DNA from: Pithys albifrons albifrons
Taxonomy: Eukaryota; Chordata; Aves; Passeriformes; Thamnophilidae
Assembly: GCF_047495875.1 (NCBI RefSeq)
Contig: NC_092475.1
Coordinates: 12,986,501 to 13,050,500 of the forward strand
Direction: 5' to 3'
Length of the DNA: 64,000 nucleotides
Shown: in pieces, positions 13,385 through 23,559 of the stretch
Numbering within the stretch: position 1 is the stretch's first letter
Layout: the number at the start of each line of letters is the position of its first letter
Program-made: the position numbers and the translations under genes
The notes under the pieces: generated by a model
What the model was told of the DNA's origin: nothing
Databases searched by the model: none
The model's input: only the letters and a program-made list of their open reading frames with translations

Positions 13385-14225
13385 GCAGGTATTGTAACAC
13401 CTTTGGGGAGGACAGATATTGTAATACCTTTGGGGCATGTAGAGGTATTGTAACACATTGGGGGAGTGTGTGTATAGGTTTTGTCACACCTTTCGGGGGT
13501 ACAGGTATTGTATCATCTTTAGGGATGTGTACTGATATTTTTCCACATTTGGGGATGTATTGTAGCACCTTTAGGGGTATGTTCCACCTTTGAGGGGGGG
13601 GGGGTGTTGTAGCACCTTTGAGGGGGGGCACAGTTATTGGAATATGTTTTGGGGGATACAGGTATTGTAGCACCTTTGGGGGATACAGGAATTGTAACGC
13701 TTTTGGGGGACACAGGAATTGAAACACCTTTGGGGGATACAGGAATTGTCACACTTTGGGGGGATACAGTTATTGTAATACCTTTGGGGGATACAGGAAT
13801 GTCACACTTTGGGGGGATACAGTTATTGTAATACCTTTGGGGGATACAGGAATGTCACACTTTGGGGGGGATACAGGAATTGTAACACTCTTGGGGATAC
13901 AAGTATTGTAACCCCTTTGGGAGATACAGGAATTGCAACACTTTTGGGGGATACAGGAATTGTAACACTTGGGGGGGATACAGGTATTGTATCACTTTGG
14001 GGGGGGAATACAGGAATTGCAACACTTTTGGGGGATACAGGAATTTTAACACCTTTGGGGGGATACAGGTATTGTAGCACTTTTGGGGGATACAGGAATT
14101 GTAACACTTTGGGGGGATACAGGAATTGTAACCCCTTTGTGGGATACGGGAAGTGTAACACTTTGGGGGGGGATACAGGAATTGTAACACTTTGGGGGGA
14201 TACAGGAATTGTAACACCTTTGTGG
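13385..14225 (+). repeat. G-rich minisatellite, about 27-bp unit, upstream of the CBFA2T2 promoter
   Basis: Around thirty head-to-tail copies of a unit resembling acctttgggggatacaggaa followed by ttgtaac, with unit length varying because the G-run ranges from about four to ten. The first third (to about 13,640) is degenerate; the rest is quite regular. One G-run per unit on the plus strand gives strong strand asymmetry and the potential for long-loop G-quadruplexes. The array ends a few bases before the CpG island. Open frames across it (about 13,809-14,693 plus, 14,046-15,308 minus) encode only repeats such as GDTGIVTL and are not genes. Confidence 0.95.
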
Positions 14226-14402
14226 GGAGCGGGGAGACCTCACTGGAGGTGGGGGATGGCTCCAGACGGCTCTGTGGAGGCCGCCCAGCACAGCTCGGGT
14301 GAAACTCCCCCGGCACTGCCGCACAGCCCCGCTCCCTCCCTCCACATCCCCTTCCTGCCCGGCTCGGGGCGGGCCGGCCAAGCCGCGCCCCCCGCTCGTC
14401 AC

Positions 14403-14426
14403 GGGGCCGGGCCGGGCCGGGCCGGG
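14403..14426 (+). promoter_or_regulatory. GGGCC-repeat G-run block in the CBFA2T2 leader
   Basis: Five runs of three or four guanines separated by CC lie on the coding strand about 27 nt before the ATG. The spacing satisfies the usual G-quadruplex rule with very short loops. If transcription starts upstream of it, the structure would be in the 5' untranslated RNA close to the start codon, where such elements can slow scanning. Folding and effect are inferred. Confidence 0.55.
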
Positions 14427-14452
14427 CAAGGAGGCGGCGAGGGAGCCGGGCC

Positions 14453-14480
14453 ATGGTGGGGATCCCGGGCAGCGGCCACT
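14453..14480 (+). CDS. CBFA2T2: CBFA2T2 coding exon 1 (N-terminus, short isoform type)
   Basis: First coding exon of the ETO/MTG-family co-repressor CBFA2T2 (MTGR1), a nuclear scaffold that recruits histone deacetylase and co-repressor complexes to DNA-bound factors. The exon encodes MVGIPGSGH plus the first base of a Phe codon, then meets a consensus donor (ACT|gtaagc) at 14,481. Joining it to exon 2 gives MVGIPGSGHF-AGEKRVPVMPG. From memory this resembles the mammalian isoform starting MVGVPGAAAF, which also reaches EKRVP. The start ATG has a good context (G at -3, G at +4) and lies inside the CpG island. The frame stays open past the donor only because the 15-bp minisatellite downstream lacks stops, so an 'open reading frame' running to 15,310 is spurious. 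The splice join is inferred from frame and homology, not from transcript data. The alternative N-terminus of the canonical mammalian isoform (starting MAKESG) was not found in the window. Confidence 0.85.
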
Positions 14481-14653
14481 GTAAGCTCCGGGAGCGGGGA
14501 GATGGGGGGGAAAGGGCCGGGGGGAGTCCCGAGCGGGGGTCGGGAGGGGCGGCAGGGGTGGCTCTGTATGGAAATCTGCGCTCGGGCAGCGCACAGTGCT
14601 CGGCTCGGCGCCCGCCGGGGGTGGGCTGGGAGCGGCCTCGGGGCCCCCCGGCT

Positions 14654-15140
14654 GCAGCCCCAGCCCATGGAGTCCCAGCCCATGCATTCCTAGCCCATGC
14701 AATCCCAAGCCATGGAGTCCCAGCCCATGCGATCCGAGCCCATGCGATCCCAGCCCATGCAATCCCAAACCATGCAGTCCCAGCCCATGCAGTCCCAGTT
14801 TATACAATCCCAGCCCGTGCAGTCCCAGCCTGTACAATCCCAGCCCATGCAGTCCCAGCCTATACAATCCCAGCCCATGCAGTCCCAGTTTATACAATCC
14901 CAGCCCGTTCAGTCCCAGTTTATACAATCCCAGCCCATGCAGTCCCAGCCTATACAATCCCAGCCCATGCAGTCCCAGCCCATGCAATCCCAGCCCATGC
15001 AGTCCCAGCCTGTGGAGTCCCAGCCCGTGGAGTCCCAGCCCAGGGAGTCCCAGTCCATGGAGTCCCAGCCCATGGAGTGCCAGCCCATTCAATCCCAGCC
15101 CATGCAATCCCAGCCCGTGCAATCCCAGCCCAGCACATGG
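14654..15140 (+). repeat. 15-bp minisatellite at the start of CBFA2T2 intron 1
   Basis: Roughly thirty copies of a 15-mer close to cagcccatgcagtcc, with variants such as cagtttatacaatcc and cagcctgtggagtcc. Variants alternate, giving a 30-bp higher-order period between about 14,780 and 14,960. Because 15 is a multiple of three, several frames on both strands stay open and encode five-residue repeats (SQPMQ, SPCNP, GLHGL types). These have no independent sign of being translated. The array begins about 175 bp after the exon 1 donor. Confidence 0.95.
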
Positions 15141-18100
15141 GTCTGTGTTTTGTTCCCAGCCTGGATGTGGTCTGGGGGCCCGGACAGGGGTCACCACCCA
15201 CCCAGGCCAGTGGGCTCGGCAGTGCCACACTTCAGGTGGGGTGGCCAAAGTGGGTTTGCTCCCTCCTGGCACTTTCCACATTCCAACCCACCACTGAAAC
15301 CCATCCATAAGATGTCCCAGTGAGTTGTGCCACAGTGAAATATCTATGGCAGAGCCAAGACATGAGTGTTTTCACTCCTGCAAACTAAAGGCACTCAGGT
15401 GGGCAGTGGCCGGGCACCCGTGTATGTGAATCCTGTGTCTGTGAATCCCACCCCTTGCAGCATCCTCTCCTGCTTGGAGCAGGGAAGTTGAATATCCCCA
15501 TCTCCATTTTTTTTTAATTTCCCAAAGCAGGGGGTTTGTTGGCAGAAGATTTGCCCTCTGAATGCCACAAGGTGGTCAGGAGAGCTTGGTGCTGCTGCCA
15601 AAGGGCACAGTACATGGTTGGCCTGTGCCCATTGCCATTTCAGCCTCCTGAGCACTTTTCTCATCTGTGCTTGTTTATCCACAGTTTGGAATGGAGGGTG
15701 GGATGTCCCAGGATGAGGAGTGAGGTGCCAGACAGAGCCATGGTGTCCATGGGTAGGGGATGTCCAGATTGACAGCCCGCATGGGCCATTTATGCACAGG
15801 CTGGACCATAGCATTGAGATGACTCTGTGGAGGAGTCATAGTTCAGGGAAGGAAGAAAAGCAGTTAAAAACACATCCTAAAGCTCAGGAAATGAGGGAAT
15901 TTTAAAATGAAGCGTGATGGTTCATAGGGAAGCAATATAAAGATAGATGCAGATGGTGATGTGGAAACCACGCTGGAAGCTGCATTCTTGAGATGGAGAA
16001 GGAATTACCAAGTGACAGAAGTTGCAGAGGGTGGTTTTGTACCTTATCATGCTGCTTAGTGCAAGGTGTGTGGAGATGTTTGGACTGAGGTTGTCACCCC
16101 TTAAGGCAGAGACAATATGAGTCTGTCAGAGCATGTGGACTTGATACAGCTGGTGGTCTGGGTGGCTGCAGCGGGAGGAGGGCACAGGGGTGGGCAAGCC
16201 ATGCCCCATCCATGTGGGTTTGGAGAGCCCTGGTCCAACCCTCACTGCCAGTGAGGGCTCTGAATTTTATCAGCCTTGAAGCAAAGGCCCCACAGAAGGA
16301 GCTGGTGTGAGATCATCTGCTTTAACCTCTCTGTCCAAAGTCAGCCCTCTGTGCCTGATCTCCTTTCTCCAAGCTCCCTTTGAAGTCACATCAGAGAAAA
16401 AGGCACTTTTGAGGGTCATTCCTCTCTCCAGTCTTGACCACCTCTCTTTGCATGAGACAAATGACACACTGGAGGTACCTGAGATTTTTCATTGCCTGCA
16501 AGGGGAGTCCAGGAGCTGCCTTAGGCTTTGACAGCAAGGAGTTAGATGAAACAAATCCCACCCAGCGTGTCTGCTCACAGTGCAGCTCAGTGGTGTATGG
16601 AGAGACTGGGCAGTCCCTGTTTCTCTTAGACTGAGCAAGGGAAGGAGAGCTAGACCCTTGAAATCCTGCAAAAAATAATTGAAACTAAGGGAGACAGAGA
16701 TCTTGTCCCTCAGTCATAGCTTCAGGGTGGGTATGTCAAACTAGCTCCACTCTCATCTGTGACACTTTCTGCAACACAACCTTGTGCAAGTTGTTTGAAT
16801 ATTTTATTGGATTGTGGCAGGAATGTATGGATGTATATGTGGCTGCTCAGTTTTGTAATCTGATATTGGGATGAAATTCTTCCTAGAGAAGCTGTGGCTG
16901 CCCCATCCCTGGAAGTGTTCAAGGCCAGGTTGGACAGGGCTTGGAACAACTTGGTCTAGTGAAAGCTGTCCCTGCCAGCTGTTGGACAGGCTGAACGCTG
17001 GCACAAAACATCACTTAGTTCTTGGGCCTGCTGTCTGCCCAAGAACACTGTTGGGTTCTATCTTTGGTCTCAAGAAAGTGAATAATCAGCTGTACACTCC
17101 TAAATTTGTAAGCACAAATTATCTCCATTGCCTTGGTTATCTGCCCAGTGATTTCTGCTGTGTTATAAGTACAAATCCTGGCGATGTCAGGAGGTTTTTG
17201 ATTTCTTTGGGTATGTGTTAAAGAGAAATGGATCAGTGCTCAGTGTGAAACTAATGATCAGGAAAGAAAGAAGAAATGTAGGACTGTTTGAAACTTTGAG
17301 ATGTTCCATATTAGTTTAAGGCAGACACTGACTCTCACGAATATGCTTTTCTTCCATGGGTATCTCCAGTTGACAAAAATTAAAATGGATCATTTGGGGA
17401 CTTAGTCTCGGTTTTCATGTGCTGTGAGATAAAAGGCTTAAGGTGTCACTCTTCCCTTGTACTAGTGTTCAGAAAAATGAAATAAATTGAGTTTTTAAAG
17501 CAGTCAGAGAAAAGAAAAAAGAGTTTTTTGATTTGCAGCTTCTGTGAGGATAGAAAAGATCTTGCACTTCAGGTAGAGCTCATGGAGTTGACTATTAAAA
17601 GCAGGATTGGAGTGGAATAGTGAGCTGAGTGCTTTCCATTGGCTTGAGCTGCCAAGGAGTCACAGCTACCTCGAGAGGCTGCCATAAACCCCTGGCTAGG
17701 GGAGGAGGACTGCTCAGGTTTCCTTTTTGCTGGCAAGCATCAGAGGTAAACTCTTCCCTTCAGAAGAAGGAGGTGGCTGTAAAGCTCACAAAGTGAAGCC
17801 ATCTCTCCCACTGATGCAGAAAGTCCCAGAGGAAGGGTTCCCACACAGACAGGCAGTTTACCTGCAGCTCTTCCAGTCTGAAACCCACCTTCCTGAGGGC
17901 ACTTGTGCAGGCTGTGCCTGGGGCACAAAACCTCTCCTGTGTCCCTGTCCCCTTCCCCTCTCTCCCTGCCACATCCCACCTGTGATGCACACCCATGTTT
18001 GATTCAGCTACAAAGCTGTCCTGAACATCATTTTGGCTGTATTTGTGCACTCCAGGTTAGTCAACCCTTACCTTAGAACTCAGCTAAAATGTCCCTCACT

Positions 18101-19164
18101 CCATTTCATGTTTTTCTAGAGAGAGCAGCACTAAATTCTACAGGTAGTAACTTTTCTGGCAATTGGACTTTGAGGTCAAAATCCACACATATGTTTTCCT
18201 CAAAGATGTGCTTTGTGGTCTTGGTATAATTTAAAGGATCAGACTGTTCATGCTGGGATTTTGTCCACTGTAGATTTATGTTGGTATTTAAGGTAGTCAT
18301 TGCTAATAGCCCTCAGCCCTGGGTTGCAGGGGTATTTTCAGAAGATAAATTGTCTGCTTTTGGCTTGACTTTAGGTCCATAGGTGACACTTTGAAGCTTG
18401 TTGAAAAATATTTTTAAAATATTAGAGAATTCTCTCATTACAAGTATGGTTTTGAGTGGAAAATACAGCATTAGCCTTTCTTTTTTTCCAGTGGAAATAA
18501 AATAATCAGACAAGTAGTGAATGCTTGCAAACTCACTACTGCTTTTCTCCAAGTGGACTTGATAGACACACCAGCTTGTTCACTCCAATAGCAGCTTCTT
18601 CCTGGTTATCTGTATTTTTGAATCCCTCGTGATCTCTTGGGAGTTGGTCTCTCACTTGTAATAGCACACCTGGTTGCTGTAGCAGGAAGTTCCTCCGAAT
18701 ATCTCACCTGGAACACTCCCACCTGGCTTTTGTGAGCATTATATTCCACCTTTTCTGACAGGAGGCAACAGGAGGTAAGAGGAGAAGGACATATTAAATC
18801 CTACAGGAAAGAAAACAGGGAGTGGGCTGCTCTGGCTATGGACTGGTAAGGGATGGTTGGGTTGAGCACTGGCACTGGTGGGACTGGGCTGGTGGCAGAC
18901 AACAGCTTGGCAGCGCTGAGGAACCTGTCCAGGGACCCTCCCTGATGCCCACCTGGCCAGCAAAGCCTCTTCAGTCACCTTAGCAGGAGTGGTGAGCACA
19001 CAAATGGCCTGATAACTCATTACATCCCAGCTATCTTTTGTTTGTTAGCCAACAAATATTTGCTTTATACGTCCAAGTTGTGCATCCTGCCTGCGGAGCC
19101 TCTCCGGATCTGGCTGGAGGTGTTTGATCAAACAGAGGTGGAAATGGGATACAGCAGTTGGACT
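15141..19164. other. Intron 1 segment without recognised features
   Basis: Only the CR1 remnant at 16,863-16,980 stands out. The rest is ordinary single-copy-looking intron sequence. Confidence 0.7.
16863..16980 (+). mobile_element. CR1 LINE, short 3' fragment
   Basis: Recognised by atgaaattcttcctagagaa, gctgtggctgccccatccct and gtccctgcc. It lacks the terminal octamer repeats, so it is truncated at both ends. Confidence 0.85.
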
Positions 19165-19336
19165 TCTGCCCAGAGAGGGGGTGGATTCCCCATCCCTGGA
19201 GGTTTTTAAAGTGAGATTGGCTGTGGCACTGAGTGCCATGATCTGGTAAAGGGACTGGAGTTGGACCGAGGGTTGGACTTGATGATCTCAGAGGTCTTTT
19301 CCAACCCAATCCATTCTATGATTCTGTTCTATGATT
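19165..19336 (+). mobile_element. CR1 LINE, 3' end (young subfamily)
   Basis: Contains ctgcccagagagggggtgga, catgatctggtaaagggact and the intact tail attctatgattctgttctatgatt. It belongs to the same subfamily as the copies at 551, 22,571 and 43,420 but is truncated to the last ~170 bp. Confidence 0.95.
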
Positions 19337-19469
19337 CATTCCTTTCTTTCAAGCTGTATGGCCACACTTGGTCCTGGGCAGGCAGAACTCCTGGTTGTCT
19401 GCTTGGAGGAGGGAGTATTGTGGGCTGTGATATCTTGTGGCTGAGAGCAAGCATTTTGCTGGGGCTTGG

Positions 19470-20290
19470 CTAAGGAAATTAATTAATTTAACTTAATTTA
19501 ACACCTCTTTAAAGGCTGGGGATATCTCAGCCGGCGGCATTTCCAGGTGTGGATGAGATTAATTTGCTTGTCTTAGGTGAGGGCAGGTAATTGCTTGTGC
19601 AGGGGAGGTACCAGAGCTGGGAAGTTAAAACACAAAGAAGTCCAAGGGCTCCTCTGTCCCTCCCTCGTTGTGCAAACTCGTTTGCATTAAAACACTCCTT
19701 TTAGCAGAAATTCTGCAGGAGTCTCCCCTCCTCCTCCTCCTCCCTGATTAGCTTTCGTGGGGGCCAAGAAGCCATTGATGAATTGTGACTATAAAGTGCT
19801 GAACTTTGAGGGGAGATGAAAAAAACCCTTCAAAACCTTTGTGGCCCTTGCAGCGCGTCCGTGGGTCGGTGATGGGGTTTATCTTCTGACATCATGAGGA
19901 TCTCTGACATTTCTAGTTTAGAAACAATAACTCGCCTTATCCGTCGTCATGTTTTTCTAATTAAAGACAAAGCTTGGTAAATATTTTTTAAATGATTGAA
20001 TTTCCCAAGTATGGAAAACACATGTGGGGAGTCAGCCTGGCTGCGTCCGATGTGCCTTTTCCCATCGTGTCCCTTGGAGCGCGAGTGCAAATGCAGATTT
20101 AGAGCTCTGGGTGACAGGTTTATCTGGGATGATTGGCAAGGATTTATAAACCAGGAGGGGATTTACTTTGCTCTCCCTCCCTCCTCTTCCCTCTTTTCCC
20201 TCCCGCCTCCCCAACCCCCGTCTCAGAAATAGGAAATTGGGATCACATTAAACCCTAATTGGTTTGGCTCCAGCGCTAGTTCGGTGGCTG
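19470..20290. promoter_or_regulatory. Candidate regulatory element, homeodomain/SOX-like motifs
   Basis: Free of visible repeats, with scattered CpGs (gcgcgtccgtgggtcggtg near 19,853) and several TAATTA-type motifs (about 19,479-19,490 and 19,957-19,964), an ACAAT SOX-like motif (about 19,924) and an aacaaacc-like tract context. Such texture is common in conserved non-coding enhancers of developmental genes. The call is by sequence texture only. Confidence 0.3.
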
Positions 20291-21149
20291 CCAAATAGTT
20301 AATTTATTGCGTGAGAGTTTGGCCATGTGTTGAGAGGCAAATTTGCTTGAAGCAAGGCATCTCTGTAAACTATCCTTCCAGTCCTGTGCCAGGTCCTGTT
20401 TACAGCATCTCCAGAGCGGGGTGCAGGAGGTTCTTTCCATACCCATCCTGGCAGGACAGCGAGGGGGGACCCGCCGTGGGGCTGCCGTTCCGCCTCCCTC
20501 ACTCCCCTGCCAAAACACTTTCAGGAATTGTTGCCTAAATGAGCTTCAAGTGGTTTTAGCTGGACTTGGCGATCGACGTTTGGGAACTGCCAGCCAGATA
20601 AGACGTGGGAGGCTCTCGGGAGAATCAATGCATCTGTTTGGGAGATAGCAGCAGGCCTGGGCTGTCACCACGGAGCAGGGCCAGGTGGGCAGTGCCCAGG
20701 GGTGGTGAGATGGCTTTTCCTGGGTGATGTGAGGAGGGGCAAATGGGAAGCAGGCAGATCTGTCTGGCTTCCCAGGGCACCACACAACCCCCCCCTTGTT
20801 CCTGCCCTTCTCCATGAGGCCACTTGGGCTGGTGGCTGTTGGACACCCTGGATTTGGCATCACTTGCTGTTGGACTGGAGGTGTCTATCTAGTTGTGTTT
20901 GGCTTCTGTGAAGTTTTCTGGAAGTTTGCCTCCAGTAGAAGAGCTTACATGGGCTTGAAGGATGAGCAGCTGTCACTTAGACCATCACTGCATTCACCAG
21001 CTCTTGATGGAGCTGTTTGGATTTCAGAGGATGCTGCAGCCAGAGTTAAAGACTCTCACTGTTAGCATGTCTCCATAGATCCAGAATATGATTTGCAAGA
21101 GGCTGTGTAAGGAATAAATCCATGGCTGTGGCATTTTCTTTCATTTCTT

Positions 21150-22280
21150 GCTGAGTTAAATAACAAACTTTGTGTAAGGGAGCTGCTTCCAGCTCCGAGG
21201 CAACAGAATTATCACCGTCGCGCTCAGCAGAGCCCCTTCTCTGTCAGCTGCTATTTCCATTGTGAACTTGATACCTGAAGGTTCAATATTGTGACCCTTT
21301 AATTTTCAGCTGCTGAAACGTACCCTGCGAGCTGGCTGAAGGGGGAGAGCTCAGAGGGGAATTTGCAATAGTTATGCAGTGGGAGCAGTGTGTTTCTTTG
21401 GGTATTTCTTAAATGCTGAGTGTTTAGGAGAAATTGATAGGTAGTAGCAGGGCACATTTAGCAGTAGTTTTGCTTCTGTAGCTCTTGCTTCCTGGGATGT
21501 AATAAAATCCATTAAGTTCTATTTATGATCTAAGGCCCAGTATAGTAATAGTTTTATTTGGATAATTATGGCTGTTCTCCCAATAATGAGAATACTGAAC
21601 ATTTCCAGGCACACTGCAAGGTTTAGAGTGGTACAGGGCTGGCACAGTCAAATGTTTGCCAGTTTTACTGAGGAGTCAGAGAGGCATCAGATCAACAAAA
21701 AAAACCCCCTGGATTAAGCCAAGTCTCTTTGTAGGAAGGCAGCTCTTGCCCTTGGGTGCCACGTTGTGCTGTGCTGCCCTGGATTTGCCAGCCATGGAGG
21801 TGCAGCAGGGTTAGGCAGACAAAAGGGAGACAAATTGGACAGATATGGGAAGTAAATGTGGTGGTTTCCCTTGGAGAGCACCTTTTAATCCCCAGATCTG
21901 AAGGCAGGTTCAACATCCATCAGGGAGCAGCCGCTCCCCACTAGTGTATCTCCTACCTCGTTTGAAATGCAGCCACTTCTGGGATGAGCTACTGTAATTA
22001 CTTTAAAGTACATCATACTTCCACTGCTTTTGGCAGGAAGGAAGGAGGAATACTGTGCTCCATCGCCAGACAAAATAGAAATCAACAATTGGGATTTTTC
22101 TCCAAGAGCGGATCTATCTCCTCTGCCATTAAACCCGAGTTGGATGGGAGCCTTGTACCCATTTTGCTTTCCCGGTGTGAGTGTGGCGTTCTGCAGCACA
22201 CAGCCCGTGTTCACACGGAGATTTAAAGCAGTGAATTCCAGCCAGAAATTCTTTCTAGCACTTTGCTTTCCTTCTGCTGT
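21150..22280. promoter_or_regulatory. Candidate regulatory stretch
   Basis: Repeat-poor sequence with preserved CpGs (atcaccgtcgcgctcagc near 21,210; aaacgtaccctgcgagctgg near 21,316), E-boxes (cagctg near 21,247 and 21,308) and a gaggaatactgtgctcc stretch near 22,045. It is directly followed by the antisense CR1 at 22,571. Conservation cannot be judged here. Confidence 0.25.
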
Positions 22281-22570
22281 TTGCTTCCCTCTTCTCACTA
22301 CAGATGCTGATGGATCACCTTCCGTGGTGAGTAACGATACACGCTGTACTTTACGCTGTGCTGAGAAACTCTGTCATCTTACATCTTCAGGAACGTTGTT
22401 TCAGGGTGGCATTCCCACTCCTAAACCATCACAGGTTAGGAAGAGCTAAAAACCTTTGTGCTTGGCTTGAGGTCTGTTGTGTTGCCCGAACACCATCCTC
22501 CTGTTTGCACCTGGGCAGGTTTCTGAGTGGGTGCCCGTGTGTGTGCCAAGGTTGGCTGTATGTACAAGCA

Positions 22571-23150
22571 GATCATAGAATCATAGAATGGATTGGGTTG
22601 GAAAAGACCTCCAAGATCATCGAGTCCAACCCTTGGTCCAACTCCAGTCCCTTTACCAGATCATGGCACTCAGTGCAATGTCCAGTGTCACCTTAAAAAC
22701 CTCCAGGGATGGGGAATCCACCACCTCTCTGGGCAGCCCATTCCAATGCCTGAGCACTCTCTCTGCAAAGAATTTTTTTCTGATCTCCAACTTCAATTTC
22801 CCCTGGCAGAGCTTGAGCCCATCGTGCCCCCTTGTCCTATTGCTGAGTGCCTGGGAGAAGAGACCAACCCCCACCTGGCCAGAACTTCCCTTCAGGCAGT
22901 TCCAGACAGTGCTGAGGTCACCTCTGAGCCTCCTCTTCTCCAGGCTGAACACCCCCAGCTCCCTCAGCCTCTCCCCACAGCACTTGTGCTCCAGTCCCTT
23001 CTCCAGCCTCGTTGCTCTTCTCTGGCCCTGCTCCAGCCCCTCAATCTCTTTCCTCAACTGAGGGGCCCAGAACTGAACACAACACTCAAGGTGTGGCCTC
23101 CCCAAGGCAGAGTCCAGGGGAAGGGTCACTGTCCTGGTCCTGCTGGCCAG
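22571..23150 (-). mobile_element. CR1 LINE, 3' fragment (young subfamily)
   Basis: Antisense copy with the tail gatcatagaatcatagaatg at its left end. On the minus strand it carries one open frame (about 22,653-23,129) for the C-terminal ORF2 remnant ([42 protein letters not shown]). It is nearly identical to the copies at 551 and 43,420 over their shared part and extends slightly further 5'. It lies head to head with the CR1 at 23,263, about 110 bp away. Confidence 0.95.
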
Positions 23151-23262
23151 GTTTCTAACTTGCTTTTTTCCCTACTCCCTTCTCCTCCCCATTCATAGAG
23201 GGGAGTTGTGTTAAATTTGACACCGTCCTCGTGGAACCATCTATTTCCCTGAACCAATTAGA

Positions 23263-23559
23263 CTCTCTACAACTTCCTGAAAAGAGGTTGTGAAAGGATG
23301 AGAGGAAGTGGGCTCAAGTTGTGCCAGGGCAGGTTCAGATTAGATATTACAAAATATATTTCAGTGAAAGAGCTGTCAAGCATTGGAAGAAGTTGCCCAG
23401 GGAGCTGGTGGAGACACTGTCTCTGGAAGTGTTCAAGAGGCATCTGGACATGGCAGTTGGGGATATGGTTTAGGGGTGGTTATGGTGATGCTGAGTGGGC
23501 ATTTGGACTAAATGATCTTGAAGGTCTTTTCCAACCTTGATAATTCTGTGATTCCGTGG
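23263..23559 (+). mobile_element. CR1 LINE, 3' fragment, different subfamily
   Basis: Sense-strand CR1 with ctacaacttcctgaaaagag, agtgggctcaagttgtgcca, gaagttgcccagggagctgg and the tail ccttgataattctgtgattc. It differs clearly from the neighbouring antisense copy, so the pair arose by two insertions rather than local inversion. Confidence 0.9.

Larger units (their letters stand above)
14228..14650 (+). promoter_or_regulatory. CBFA2T2: CpG-island promoter and 5' leader of CBFA2T2
   Basis: The window's strongest CpG-dense, GC-rich stretch, beginning where the 27-bp minisatellite stops and ending where the 15-bp minisatellite begins. It contains exon 1. No TATA box lies close to the ATG. A GC box (ggggcggg near 14,366), CTTCC/ETS-like motifs (near 14,350) and a CGTCAC half-site (near 14,397) precede the start codon. 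This is the usual layout of a TATA-less housekeeping or developmental promoter with dispersed initiation. The transcription start site cannot be placed from sequence alone. Island status is judged by eye from CpG frequency. Confidence 0.8.

Noticed and set aside
13385..14225. CRISPR-like appearance of regularly repeated units
   Set aside because: Units are contiguous with no unique spacers, the locus is in a vertebrate genome, and the structure is a simple tandem array.
13809..14693. 294-codon plus-strand open frame with GDTGIVTL-like repeats
   Set aside because: Encoded by the 27-bp minisatellite and then GC-rich promoter sequence; no homology and no splice logic.
14046..15308. 420-codon minus-strand open frame, the longest in the window
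   Set aside because: It is an antisense reading through both minisatellites and the CpG island. The residues are GLHGL-type repeats and unit lengths are multiples of three, which keeps frames open without selection.
14453..15310. 285-codon open frame starting at the true CBFA2T2 ATG
   Set aside because: Only the first 28 bases are coding. The donor gtaagc at 14,481 and the in-frame match of exon 2 show splicing; the rest is minisatellite.
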